Positions 33,082 through 42,262 of a DNA stretch of 64,000 nt are shown piece after piece. The DNA comes from PZPK01 sp965230795 (GTDB lineage Bacteria; Pseudomonadota; Gammaproteobacteria; Pseudomonadales; Oleiphilaceae), in assembly GCA_965230795.1 (NCBI GenBank), contig OZ246020.1:930001-994000 (forward strand), in the 5' to 3' direction. The notes under the pieces are model-generated. The model made no database searches, was not told where the DNA came from, and worked only from the letters and a program-made list of their open reading frames with translations. Made by a program: the position numbers and the translations under genes. Every line of letters starts with the position of its first letter. Position 1 is the first letter of the stretch.

Positions 33082-33996
33082 CTAGAAAATATCAACGGCT
33101 TTGAGGATTTTTATGCTATTGGGGTTGTCGGGGTGATTAAATCCGCCACTGATGCGGTGTTCGGCAACACTTGGAAACACGGCCTGAACATCATCCGGTG
33201 TGACATGATTGCGGCCGTCTATCAAAGCCCAGGCCTTGGAGGCCTGTAACAGCGCCATCGCGGCCCGAGGGCTTAAGCCGTGGCTGGTTTCCGTATGTAG
33301 CCGGCTGTATTCCACCAGTTTGTACAGATAATCGACCAAGCGTTCAGATGCCTTTACCCTGACGACCAGCTGCTGGATTTTGGGGAGCACATCCTCACTG
33401 ACACTTGCCTGTATCTTGTCCACCATGTCTCTGCGATTCACGCCTAGCAACAAGGCCTTTTCCGCTTCTGCGTCGGGATAGCCCAGGCTGATGCGCATCA
33501 TGAAACGATCCAGTTGCGACTCCGGCAGCGGGTAGGTTCCCGCTTGATCGGAGGGGTTTTGCGTTGCGATAACAAAAAAAGTGGGTGGTAGAGGTCGCGT
33601 TTCACCTTCTGTAGTGACCTGTTTTTCTTCCATCGCCTCGAGAAGAGCGCTCTGGGTCTTCGGAGAGGCCCGGTTTATTTCATCCGCCAGTACCACGTTG
33701 GCGAAAATGGGGCCCGGATGAAAACTGAATTTCCCTGTGCCTTTGTCGAAAATATTCACGCCCAGAAGGTCCGCCGGCAACATGTCATTGGTAAACTGAA
33801 CACGCTGGTAGCTAAGTCCCAGGGTTTTTGACAGAGCGTGAGACAGAGTTGTTTTACCCATACCGGGTAGGTCTTCGATCAGCAGGTGCCCTTTGGCGAG
33901 CAGGCAAGTGAGCGCAAGCTTTATTTCATGCTCTTTGCCCAGAATAATCTGGTTAAGTTGTGCGAGGCATTGTTCAACTGCTTTGATTTGGGCCAT
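33082..33996 (-). CDS. MoxR family AAA+ ATPase
   Basis: 304 residues. Walker A LPGMGKTT (43-50), Walker B VVLADEINRASPKTQSAL, then EEKQVTTEGETRPLP and the sensor FVIATQNPSDQAGTYPLPE are all hallmarks of MoxR ATPases, which act as chaperones in maturation of metal-dependent or surface complexes. MoxR genes are usually followed by DUF58 and von Willebrand factor A genes. Here the downstream gene is trxB, after a hairpin, and the upstream gene is aguB. No partner is visible, so its client is unknown. Confidence 0.93.
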   Translation of the reverse strand: MAQIKAVEQCLAQLNQIILGKEHEIKLALTCLLAKGHLLIEDLPGMGKTTLSHALSKTLGLSYQRVQFTNDMLPADLLGVNIFDKGTGKFSFHPGPIFANVVLADEINRASPKTQSALLEAMEEKQVTTEGETRPLPPTFFVIATQNPSDQAGTYPLPESQLDRFMMRISLGYPDAEAEKALLLGVNRRDMVDKIQASVSEDVLPKIQQLVVRVKASERLVDYLYKLVEYSRLHTETSHGLSPRAAMALLQASKAWALIDGRNHVTPDDVQAVFPSVAEHRISGGFNHPDNPNSIKILKAVDIF

Positions 33997-34032
33997 GTTG
34001 CTTGCTCTTAGTTCAACGTGTGCAAGGGATGC

Positions 34033-34941
34033 TTATAATTTGTCGAGATAGCGGCGTGTCAGGTGTTGGTAGGCATCGATCCGGCGATCGCGGAAATAGG
34101 GCCAGATGCGACGCGTGTGTTCAGTTTTATCCAGATCGATTTCGGCCATCAGCTGAGTGGGGGTCTCTTTAGCGCGAGCCAGAATTTCCCCCTGCTGTCC
34201 GGCGATAAAACTATTGCCCCAAAACTGAATGCCAGAGGCCTCCGGGTCCGGACTGCTCTCAAAGCCGCAACGATTGCAGGCAATAACGGGCAGATTGTTG
34301 GCGATGGCATGGGAGCGCTGAATGGTGATCCAGGCTTCTTTCTGACGCAGCTTTTCGTCGTCCGTGTCGTTGGGATCCCAGCCTATGGCCGTTGGGTAAA
34401 TCAGCATATCGGCACCTGCCAGCGCCATCAAGCGCGCCGCTTCCGGATACCATTGATCCCAACACACGAGAACGCCGAGCTTGCCCACCGAGGTGGAGAC
34501 AGGTTGAAAACCATGCAGTGATTCTGCCTGCGCATCTCCCGGCGTGAAGTAAAACTTCTCATAGAACGCCGGGTCGTCGGGTATGTGCATCTTGCGATAT
34601 ATACCCGCGAGAGACCCTTCAGTATCCAACACAATAGCCGTATTGTGATATAGGCCGACGGCCCGCTTTTCAAAGATTGATCCGACGATGACACAGTCAT
34701 GGTCCCGTGCCAGCGAGCCTAGAAAATCACTGGTGGGACCGGGGATCGTCTCGGCTAGATCAAAGTTACGTACATCCTCGGTCTGACAGAAATACGGGCC
34801 GTTATGCAGCTCCTGCAATATGATCAGGCGCGCGCCTGCTCTCGCGCATTCGCTGACCGCTTGTGTGTAATGCGTATAGCTTGCCTCTACATTGGGAAAC
34901 ACCGCATGCTGGATGGCAGCAATTTTTAAGGTATTCGACAT
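34033..34941 (-). CDS. aguB: AguB, N-carbamoylputrescine amidase
   Basis: 302-residue nitrilase-superfamily enzyme that hydrolyses N-carbamoylputrescine to putrescine, CO2 and ammonia. The catalytic triad is visible: Glu in LQELHNGPYF, Lys in YRKMHIPDDPAFYEKFYF, Cys in VLVCWDQWYPEAARLMALAGAD. The FTPGD and GWDPNDTDDEKLRQKEAW stretches are typical of this subfamily. It directly follows aguA on the same strand (18 bases apart), which completes the agmatine route. Confidence 0.96.
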   Translation of the reverse strand: MSNTLKIAAIQHAVFPNVEASYTHYTQAVSECARAGARLIILQELHNGPYFCQTEDVRNFDLAETIPGPTSDFLGSLARDHDCVIVGSIFEKRAVGLYHNTAIVLDTEGSLAGIYRKMHIPDDPAFYEKFYFTPGDAQAESLHGFQPVSTSVGKLGVLVCWDQWYPEAARLMALAGADMLIYPTAIGWDPNDTDDEKLRQKEAWITIQRSHAIANNLPVIACNRCGFESSPDPEASGIQFWGNSFIAGQQGEILARAKETPTQLMAEIDLDKTEHTRRIWPYFRDRRIDAYQHLTRRYLDKL

Positions 34942-34959
34942 TATGTGTTTCTCGGCTAT

Positions 34960-36012
34960 TCAGTTTTGTATTGGTGCTGCAACAGATTCGGGCAGCTGCA
35001 TGGTAACGCAATGCAGGCTGCCATGCTGGCGGATCAGGCCCCGGCAATCAATACTCTTGATGCGGCGTTCGGGGAAACACTCTGTCAGACGGGCCTTGGC
35101 TATTTCGTCTTCGGCTACCCCATAGACTGGCAACAAAACGCTGTGATTCGTGATAAGGAAATTGGCGTAAGTTGCCGGCAGTCGTTTGTCACCCTCATAA
35201 ATCGCAGATGCCATAGGCAGGGGTACCAGCTTGTAGGGCTCTCCTTCTAGGGTCTGAAGCTGCTTTAATTCCTGTTCCATTTTGTTCAGACTCACATAGT
35301 GCTCATCGTCAGGATCATTGCATTGCACATAGCAGATGGTGTCCGGATTGCAGAATCGGGCCAGAGTATCGATGTGTGCATCGGTGTCGTCACCACTCAG
35401 ATGACCGTTTTCCAACCACAAAACGCGAGTCGCTCCCAAATAGCTTCCCAGAGCTGACTCGATTTCTGCGCGGTTCAAACTGGTGTTTCTGGAATCGGTC
35501 ATCAGACAGGTTGAGGTGGTCAGTATCGTGCCAAGACCATCGGATTCGATGGAGCCGCCTTCGAGTACGAAGTCAATCTGCCGAATAGGGGTGTCACCAA
35601 AAGCACCCTGATTGTGCAATCTCCGGGTAATGGCATCGTCTTTTTCGGCAGCATACTTATCGCCCCAGGCATTAAAGATGAAATCCAGCATCACCGCTCT
35701 GCCTCGTTCCAGAACCGTAATGGGGCCGTGATCGCGTGTCCAGGTATCATCGGCTGGCAAAGAGTATACGAACAATTGGTGCTCAGTGGATTCAAGCGTC
35801 GAGTCCAATTGGGATTGAATCCAGTTTAGTCTGGCGACATCCTCACAGCTGACAATCAGGTTCTGGTCTTCAAGGATTGCCTTGGCGATATCCAGATAAA
35901 TTGCTTCGGTTTCTTCCAGATAAGGCGCCCAATCGGTATCCCCGTGAGGCCAGGTGAGCAGAATGGCAGACTGGTGTTCCCATTCTGCAGGTAAGCGGCG
36001 GTCAGCGGTCAT
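34960..36012 (-). CDS. aguA: AguA, agmatine deiminase
   Basis: 350-residue enzyme of the guanidino-modifying superfamily that converts agmatine to N-carbamoylputrescine. Family marks are the N-terminal MPAEWEHQS-like RLPAEWEHQSAILLTWPH, TWTRDHGPITV, the substrate loop EGGSIESDGLGT, and HLSGDDTDAHIDTLARF. The C-terminal catalytic Cys lies in GSLHCVTMQLPE. Paired with aguB for putrescine synthesis from arginine. No arginine decarboxylase gene is in the window. Confidence 0.97.
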   Translation of the reverse strand: MTADRRLPAEWEHQSAILLTWPHGDTDWAPYLEETEAIYLDIAKAILEDQNLIVSCEDVARLNWIQSQLDSTLESTEHQLFVYSLPADDTWTRDHGPITVLERGRAVMLDFIFNAWGDKYAAEKDDAITRRLHNQGAFGDTPIRQIDFVLEGGSIESDGLGTILTTSTCLMTDSRNTSLNRAEIESALGSYLGATRVLWLENGHLSGDDTDAHIDTLARFCNPDTICYVQCNDPDDEHYVSLNKMEQELKQLQTLEGEPYKLVPLPMASAIYEGDKRLPATYANFLITNHSVLLPVYGVAEDEIAKARLTECFPERRIKSIDCRGLIRQHGSLHCVTMQLPESVAAPIQN

Positions 36013-36064
36013 AATGTACTCGATGATCTATACAGGTTGAGCAAAAAACGGCGCTTTTTACCAT

Positions 36065-36433
36065 TTAATCTGCCTGGAGAGAAGAATTGTTTTCGTCAGT
36101 AGCTACGGGGTGTATGGGACGATGTTTGAGTACGCTGTGTATGACATGGTTTCCCTCAAAATACACCGTAAAATCGTTGTACTCCCAGCGCATGATGGGA
36201 GGATTTCCTTTCGCTTCGCTTTTTTTCACGGGCTCGCCAAATTGACGGATTACAAGGTCCTGCTGCATGCCCCGGGAAGGCGTGGCTACCTTGATAATAT
36301 TGCCCTGTTGTCCCAATGGGATTTCGATGGTCTCCGCCAGTGCAGCCAAAGGTTGGGCTAGCAAGACGGCGAGCAAGAACCAGGTTATTACCGGCCACTT
36401 AGGATGAAGGCTTGGATTCACTTTCTTTGTCAT
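36065..36433 (-). CDS. small exported protein of unknown function
   Basis: 122 residues with a Sec signal peptide (WPVITWFLLAVLLAQPLAALA, cleavage near 33/34). The mature part of about 90 residues contains RGMQQDLVIRQFGEP and PPIMRWEYNDFTVYFEGN. This pattern resembles the BamE/SmpA-like fold, but the homology is not certain. There is no lipobox, so it should be soluble in the periplasm. Its start lies inside the end of the upstream PilZ gene (35-base overlap), implying co-transcription. Confidence 0.7.
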   Translation of the reverse strand: MTKKVNPSLHPKWPVITWFLLAVLLAQPLAALAETIEIPLGQQGNIIKVATPSRGMQQDLVIRQFGEPVKKSEAKGNPPIMRWEYNDFTVYFEGNHVIHSVLKHRPIHPVATDENNSSLQAD

Positions 36434-36989
36434 GAAGCTGCTGGCTTTGTTTGCGCATAATATGGCGGGCGATCAATTGCTGATGAGCCTCGGATATCGC
36501 ATGAAATTCCACGTGTAAGGTGTAGGGTGGCTCGCCCTGGCAGGAAAGGACTTTTCCCGCCAGCAGCAAACCGCTGTAATCGGGCAACAGGACGAGCTTG
36601 ATGGCCATATCCTGACCGGGCTCCAGCTGGTCCGGGTAGGGAAGCGCAATTCCGCCTTCGCTGAGATTCACCCGTTGCACAGTCTCTTTTGTAGTCTTCT
36701 GGTGGCTTAGGGCGATCACGCGGGATAATGAGTCCAGTTTTTTATTCATTACCTTGAGAAACTGACCGAGGTTTTTGTCCCGATCCGTGATGGTTCTCAG
36801 CAGGTGTTTGGACTCTACGTCCAGGAGCTGGAATTCTGAAATCAGTCCAAACTCGGGATTGAGATCAAAAAACTCACCCACAGATTGCCCAGGCTGCATG
36901 GGAGCGACTTCAACGGAAGCGGTGTCTTCAATACGGAAGTACTGGCGGCGATTGGCGAGTTCTTCAATCGTTTGAATTGGTTTGCTCAT
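36399..36989 (-). CDS. PilZ-domain protein with separated motifs
   Basis: 196 residues from the ATG at 36989; an upstream in-frame GTG at 37028 is possible. RRQYFR (14-19) resembles the c-di-GMP-binding RxxxR, and NLSEGGI (108-114) resembles the (D/N)xSxxG motif. About 90 residues separate them, much more than in a standard PilZ domain, and the insert is predicted helical with leucine spacing (FLKVMNKKLDSLSRVIAL). Helix-inserted PilZ proteins that oligomerise are known (Xanthomonas XC_6012). Likely a cytoplasmic signalling or motility protein; c-di-GMP binding needs testing. Confidence 0.78.
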   Translation of the reverse strand: MSKPIQTIEELANRRQYFRIEDTASVEVAPMQPGQSVGEFFDLNPEFGLISEFQLLDVESKHLLRTITDRDKNLGQFLKVMNKKLDSLSRVIALSHQKTTKETVQRVNLSEGGIALPYPDQLEPGQDMAIKLVLLPDYSGLLLAGKVLSCQGEPPYTLHVEFHAISEAHQQLIARHIMRKQSQQLHDKESESKPSS

Positions 36990-37191
36990 GGATTCCGGGC
37001 CACTGTCTAAAGCTTCAATCGGTTGCACTAATTAAAGCAAAGAAACCCCGATTCTGCCCGCCGGATTGCGGAAACTTCCAAGCTCTTTGATTCGTGAGCA
37101 GGGTGAGCATTCAAAATGGCGAATCTATTCATCAAAACCTTTCGCTTGATGTATCTGGTTTTCAGCTACGGAGGTATGGTTTAATCGCGCG

Positions 37192-38433
37192 ATGCTAAAA
37201 CTCTATCCAGCCCGAATTGGCTTGCGCTATACCTCTGCCAAGCGCCGCAATCACTTTATATCCTTTATTTCCCTGATCTCCATGGTGGGTATGATCATTG
37301 GTGTTGCCCTGCTGATCACCGTGTTGTCCGTCATGAATGGTTTTGATCGCGAATTGCAGCAGCGCATTCTTGGTATGGTGCCACATGCGGTGATCAAGCC
37401 CTATGGCAATATGCGTGATTGGCAGACGCTGGATCAAAAGATGACGGCGCATCCCGAAGTGGTCGCGGCCGCTCCCTTTGTCCAGGCTCAGGGAATGGTA
37501 ACCAGTAATGGTTCGGTGAATGGCATACAGTTAAACGGTATTTTGCCCGAAGAAGAACAGCAGGTATCGATCATTTCACGGCATATGATACAGGGCAGAC
37601 TCGATGATCTGGAATCCGGTGAGTTTGGCATCATCATCGGAGAGATACTGGCTCGGCAGTTGCGCCTCGAGTTAGGTGACAAAGTGACCGTCGTGTTACC
37701 GGAAGCGTCATTGACCCCTGCGGGAGTCTTCCCCCGTCTGAAGCGCTTTGTGGTGAAAGGTGTATTTCGCGTTGGTGCCGATCTGGATGCCAGCTTGACG
37801 CTGATTCACATGGATGATGCGGCAAAAATTCTGCGCATGAAAGGTTATGTTCATGGCGTGCGTCTGAAAATGAACGATCTTTTCGATGCGCCCAAAGTTG
37901 CCTACGAAATAGCGAGTAATCTCGAACAGGCCTATTACAGCGTGGACTGGACCCGAACACATGGCAATCTGTTCCAGGCGATCCGCATGGAGAAAACCAT
38001 GATTGGTCTGCTGCTGATGGTTATTGTCGCGGTGGCTGCTTTTAATATTATTTCGACGCTGGTGATGGTGGTCACTGACAAGAAAGCGGATATTGCCATT
38101 CTAAGAACCATGGGAGCGTCGCCTGGCGCCATCATGGGGATATTTATTGTGCAAGGTGCCTATATAGGTGTGATTGGCACCTTGATCGGGACGGCCGCTG
38201 GAATAGTGCTTGCCCTGAATGTGAGTGAAATCATTCAGTTTATTGAAGTAGTCATGAAAACCCAGTTTTTGAACCCAGACGTTTATTTTATCAGTGATTT
38301 ACCCTCCGAATTGCGTCAGGAAGATGTGGTGATTGTCACCGGGTCTGCATTGTTGATGAGCTTGCTGGCAACACTCTATCCGGCCTGGCGAGCATCCAAG
38401 GTTCAGCCGGCGGAGGCCTTGCGCTATGAGTGA
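37192..38433 (+). CDS. lolC: LolC/LolE-type lipoprotein-releasing permease
   Basis: 413 residues with the MacB/FtsX topology: one N-terminal transmembrane helix (about 24-48), a large periplasmic domain, and three helices at about 265-400. It extracts lipoproteins from the inner membrane for LolA. A hook-like stretch LTPAGVFPRLKRF (174-186) in the periplasmic domain suggests it can bind LolA as LolC or LolF does. Only one permease gene accompanies lolD here. The ATG lacks a ribosome site at normal spacing: GGAGG lies about 17 bases upstream. It overlaps lolD by eight bases. Confidence 0.93.
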   Translation: MLKLYPARIGLRYTSAKRRNHFISFISLISMVGMIIGVALLITVLSVMNGFDRELQQRILGMVPHAVIKPYGNMRDWQTLDQKMTAHPEVVAAAPFVQAQGMVTSNGSVNGIQLNGILPEEEQQVSIISRHMIQGRLDDLESGEFGIIIGEILARQLRLELGDKVTVVLPEASLTPAGVFPRLKRFVVKGVFRVGADLDASLTLIHMDDAAKILRMKGYVHGVRLKMNDLFDAPKVAYEIASNLEQAYYSVDWTRTHGNLFQAIRMEKTMIGLLLMVIVAVAAFNIISTLVMVVTDKKADIAILRTMGASPGAIMGIFIVQGAYIGVIGTLIGTAAGIVLALNVSEIIQFIEVVMKTQFLNPDVYFISDLPSELRQEDVVIVTGSALLMSLLATLYPAWRASKVQPAEALRYE

Positions 38434-39118
38434 TTGGGTAATCAATGCCAAAGGTCTGGGCAAAAAATACGATGAGGCCAACAAGTCACTCTGCATTTTC
38501 GAAAATCTGGACTTTCAACTGGCACCGGGGGAATCCGTCAGTGTGCTGGGCAGCTCCGGTGCCGGAAAGACAACGCTCCTGAATATCCTCGGTGGTCTCG
38601 ATCGTCCATCTTCAGGTAACGTGGAATTGTGTGGGACCGATCTGACAGCCTGTTCGGACAAGACTCTGACCATGCTACGTAACCGTTACCTGGGCTTTGT
38701 CTATCAGTTTCATCACCTGTTGATGGAGTTCACGGCCATTGAGAATGTCGCCATGCCGCTGTATATCAATGGTACCAAGCGTCGGCAGGCGGAACGGGCG
38801 GCAAGTCAATTGCTTGAGAAAGTTGGCCTTTCCAGTCGTGCCATGCATAAACCTTCAGAGCTTTCCGGAGGTGAACGCCAACGCGTTGCCATTGCCCGCG
38901 CGCTGGTCAATGAGCCAAGGTGTGTATTGATGGATGAGCCGACAGGTAACCTTGATGAAGGTACCGCCAGAAAAATTCAGGAAATCATGCTTTCATTGCA
39001 GCATGAGCTGCGAACCAGCTTCGTTATCGTCACCCATGACACGCAGTTGGCACACAAGATGGATCGTGTGATGTTGATGGAAGACGGGCACTTGAAAACC
39101 CTGGCATCGACCGACTAA
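38426..39118 (+). CDS. lolD: LolD, ATPase of the lipoprotein-releasing transporter
   Basis: 230-residue ABC ATPase. Walker A GSSGAGKTTLLNILGGLD (about 43-60), Q-loop VYQFHHLLMEFTAIENVAMP (typical of LolD), signature LSGGERQRVAIARAL and Walker B CVLMDEPTGNLD are all intact. It overlaps the end of lolC, as usual for the pair. A second permease gene, which follows lolD in Pseudomonas and E. coli, is absent. Confidence 0.97.
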   Translation: MSDWVINAKGLGKKYDEANKSLCIFENLDFQLAPGESVSVLGSSGAGKTTLLNILGGLDRPSSGNVELCGTDLTACSDKTLTMLRNRYLGFVYQFHHLLMEFTAIENVAMPLYINGTKRRQAERAASQLLEKVGLSSRAMHKPSELSGGERQRVAIARALVNEPRCVLMDEPTGNLDEGTARKIQEIMLSLQHELRTSFVIVTHDTQLAHKMDRVMLMEDGHLKTLASTD

Positions 39119-39185
39119 GAGTATGTCCATTGTAAACAGTAAAAGGCGCGCCGTTTCGCTTTGTGCTTAATGTGCAGTGCACACT

Positions 39186-39764
39186 TCAATGGTTTTTTGG
39201 CTTGGAGGTCAGGGATTCCTGTTTTGAAGCAGTTGCCGATTGCACGTGCTGCAAGCGTTTCTGCTGGCGCAAGTGCCATTTGCGTCGGACGCTGCGCCGC
39301 CAAATTCGGTCCACCAGCATGTAGCCCGAGAAAGACAGAATTATCCCGCACAAGAAAGCTCCCACAAACATGGGAAAGCCGACTTCATAGAGCTTTCCGG
39401 TAATCCATTCGACAGAGAGTTCGTATTCGAAAGCCATAGCCGGCATGTCCAGCAGCCAGGCGCCGATCAAATACTCAAAGTAAAAAATCGGGGGCATGGT
39501 GACCGGATTACTGAACCACACCAGCATCACGGAGAGTGGCAGGTTGGCGTTTAGTCTGACGGCCATTAAAGCCGCAGCCACCATTTGCAAAGGCATCGGA
39601 ATACAGCCCCAAAACAGGCCAATGGCGAATGCTTTAGTGACCGAATGTCGATTCAAATGCCAAAGATTGGGCTCGTGCAAGACCTCACCCATGAACGCCA
39701 AAGACTTATGCGCTTTCATTTTTTCGGGATCTGGCAGATATTTTTTGATGAAGTCTTTTGGCAT
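39186..39764 (-). CDS. DUF2062 membrane protein
   Basis: 192 residues from the ATG at 39764 (MPKDFIKKYLPDPE is the usual family start); the upstream in-frame extension is unlikely. Conserved DUF2062 features are RHSVTKAFAIGLFWGCIPMP and LPLSVMLVWFSNPVTMPPIF, with about three transmembrane segments. The C-terminus is a basic, Gln-rich cytoplasmic tail. Function unknown. Its position between lolD and comEC, on the opposite strand, is conserved in Pseudomonas. Confidence 0.88.
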   Translation of the reverse strand: MPKDFIKKYLPDPEKMKAHKSLAFMGEVLHEPNLWHLNRHSVTKAFAIGLFWGCIPMPLQMVAAALMAVRLNANLPLSVMLVWFSNPVTMPPIFYFEYLIGAWLLDMPAMAFEYELSVEWITGKLYEVGFPMFVGAFLCGIILSFSGYMLVDRIWRRSVRRKWHLRQQKRLQHVQSATASKQESLTSKPKNH

Positions 39765-39863
39765 ACTGACGTTCGGGCCAGGCCCGCGTGAAACAAAAAA
39801 CAAGTAGTTAAGAGTAGGCGTTCAACGCCTGCTTTGCTAAATCATAGACTCAAGGATGAGCGG

Positions 39864-42164
39864 ATGACAGCATGGATGGCGGCATTTTGTGCCGGGGTCA
39901 TCATACTCTATTGTTCCGGCGTGTTGTTAGCGTGGACGCATTATATTTTTGTTGCAGTCCTGGTGCTGGCAACCTGCCTGCCTCGATTCCTTATTCCCTT
40001 TTTGTTGCTGCTTGCCGGCTGGTTTTACGCGTCGCTTGTGGCTCAGTCACATCAGGCTGACATTGATTTTCTGGCAGATCAGAATAAAACGGTTGAAGTA
40101 ATCGGCTTTGCCTGTTCTCTCCCCAAACAGAGGCGTTTTAATCAGGCGATACGTTTTTGCGCTCGTGCACTATCAGATGATTCTGGGCAATCCTGGGTAG
40201 CGATTCACAGTCGTATGGATTTACGTTGGCTGGAGGATACACAGCTTAATGTTGAGGAGGCGTTCTGGCGTTTGCGTGTCGAGCTGCAGGCTCCCCACAG
40301 CACAGCCAATGCGACAGGGGTGTCCTATGAACAGTATCTGTTTTACCAGCGCATCGCGGCGCGCGGCAGAATTAAAGAGCAACTGTCACTTCAACATCAA
40401 TGGCATCCGGGGGGGCTTGATCAACTGCTTTACAGGGCCAACCGTCAGCGCTGGATTATTGGAGAGCGATTGGTTGAAGCTATTGGCGATCTGGAACATT
40501 ACGGCACCTTGAGAGCATTGATTCTGGGAGACCGCAGTGCGCTTTCTGATCAAGAGCACAGATTGCTCCAGCAGACCGGAACGCAACATCTGATGGCCAT
40601 TTCGGGTTTGCACGTGGGCATAGTGCTGTTGGTGTTTGGTGCTGCACTTCGGCCCGGCATCGCTGGGCTGCTGCTGATTGCCGTGCTCTCCTTTGCTTAC
40701 ATTGTGCTGGTCGGCTTTCCGGCCTCAGCCCAGCGGGCCTGGATGATGGGAATGTGCATTTTACTGGTTCGCGAACGCGGCTGGCGTGTGAGTCCGTTTA
40801 AAGGCTATCTGCTGGCTCTGACAGTGGTTCTGCTGCTAGATCCTCTGGTGACGCTGAGCTTGGGGTTCTGGTATTCCTTCTATGCGGTGTTCTGGCTTTT
40901 GTGTCTGGCTGCGCTGTTTGAGTATCGCTTCAACCTGACCATGCTTTTTGCGGTACAGTTGTTCATGACGCTGGCACTTGTGGCTCTGTCCAGTCTGTTT
41001 GGACTTGCACACTTTGGTGCCAGTGTTCCGGCAAATCTCGTGGCAATACCTTGGGTGTCACTGGTGATTTTGCCCGGAGCGCTGCTGGCCTTTTTGGTGT
41101 CATTGGTGAGTCCTGAAGCTGGAGCGTTGCTGTTTTCCGCACTGGATCTTTGTTTGCATGGTCTATATGCATACTTTGAATCCCTTCGTACCATCAATTT
41201 CCCTTTTAAGCTGGAGAGTAGCCTGCTTGCTGGGCTCAGCTATGCATCGATTTTATTGGTGATGCTGATGGTCTGGCGGCAGAGCTTTTTCCGCGTGATC
41301 ACAATCGCCATCCTGGTTTTGTATCTGGTAGTGCCTTCTCGAATTGCTCAGCATCAAGGACATGAGCTGGTGGTGTTTGATGCCGGTCAGGGGCTGGCGA
41401 TGTTTGTCCGGCATGGGGAGTGGACATGGCTGTTCGATAGTGGTCCGCAATATGGTCGCTACTCCGTCGCGGAGTCCGCCATTGCGCCCTATCTGTCACG
41501 ACAGCATCAGCTAAACAGCATGACGGGTATGTTGCTCAGTCATGGTGACAGCGATCATACGGGTCAAGCTGATGCCTTGATTAGTCGGTTTGACCCCATA
41601 TACAGATGGTCCGGAGAGCCTGAGCGTCTGCCTTCGCACAGCCGCTTCACAGCCTGCTATACGGGTCAGCGCTGGCAGCAGCACAGGCTGGCAATCGAAG
41701 TTCTGTTTCCTCCCCTCGGATATGTGCCGAATAGTTCCAACAATGCCTCCTGCGTTGTCATGCTGACACTTGATCGGGTCCGCTTTCTGATGATGGGGGA
41801 TCTGGAAGGGAAAGGAGAGCTTGATTTTCTGCGACAGTATCAGGGGGACTTGCAAGCAGACGTACTGATTGCCGGTCATCATGGCTCACGCTTTGCCACA
41901 TCCCATGCCCTCCTAAAGAGGGTCAATCCCCGCTACGTAGTGTTTTCAGCAGGTTACCAGAATCGTTTTGGTCATCCGCACCAGGCAGTGGTCGATCGGG
42001 TTCTGTGGTATGGCGCAAAGCCACTGATGACGTCAGAGACCGGCGCGATCCGTTTTGGATTGCGGGATTTTGATGCTCAAGCCGTGCCGCCCGAGCTGCA
42101 CATTGACGTTCTGCGAGACGAAGACCGGCCATTCTGGATGCAGGGAAAAAGCTCCGGGGAATGA
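39864..42164 (+). CDS. comEC: ComEC/Rec2, DNA-uptake channel
   Basis: 766 residues from the ATG at 39864, which has AAGGA at 39852-39856; a TTG ten codons upstream is less likely. The N-terminal part has two helices and a soluble segment. The competence domain (about 190-470) holds many helices and the conserved LMAISGLHVGIVL. The C-terminal metallo-beta-lactamase-like domain has LLSHGDSDHTGQ and AGHHGSRFATS, where zinc ligands are expected. It moves single-stranded DNA across the inner membrane in natural transformation. Confidence 0.95.
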   Translation: MTAWMAAFCAGVIILYCSGVLLAWTHYIFVAVLVLATCLPRFLIPFLLLLAGWFYASLVAQSHQADIDFLADQNKTVEVIGFACSLPKQRRFNQAIRFCARALSDDSGQSWVAIHSRMDLRWLEDTQLNVEEAFWRLRVELQAPHSTANATGVSYEQYLFYQRIAARGRIKEQLSLQHQWHPGGLDQLLYRANRQRWIIGERLVEAIGDLEHYGTLRALILGDRSALSDQEHRLLQQTGTQHLMAISGLHVGIVLLVFGAALRPGIAGLLLIAVLSFAYIVLVGFPASAQRAWMMGMCILLVRERGWRVSPFKGYLLALTVVLLLDPLVTLSLGFWYSFYAVFWLLCLAALFEYRFNLTMLFAVQLFMTLALVALSSLFGLAHFGASVPANLVAIPWVSLVILPGALLAFLVSLVSPEAGALLFSALDLCLHGLYAYFESLRTINFPFKLESSLLAGLSYASILLVMLMVWRQSFFRVITIAILVLYLVVPSRIAQHQGHELVVFDAGQGLAMFVRHGEWTWLFDSGPQYGRYSVAESAIAPYLSRQHQLNSMTGMLLSHGDSDHTGQADALISRFDPIYRWSGEPERLPSHSRFTACYTGQRWQQHRLAIEVLFPPLGYVPNSSNNASCVVMLTLDRVRFLMMGDLEGKGELDFLRQYQGDLQADVLIAGHHGSRFATSHALLKRVNPRYVVFSAGYQNRFGHPHQAVVDRVLWYGAKPLMTSETGAIRFGLRDFDAQAVPPELHIDVLRDEDRPFWMQGKSSGE

Positions 42165-42176
42165 AATTTTAGTATG

Positions 42177-42206
42177 AAAGCCCAGAGAACAGAGCGTCGG
42201 GCTTTT
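42177..42206 (+). terminator. terminator after comEC
   Basis: AAAGCCC (42177-42183) pairs with GGGCTTT (42199-42205) around a 15-base loop, followed by TTC. It is a plausible intrinsic terminator separating comEC from the exbB operon. Confidence 0.6.
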
Positions 42207-42262
42207 CTCGCAAGCTGGTTGTGATAAAGTATCGCCACAAAATAACTCCGGGAGAATCCAAC

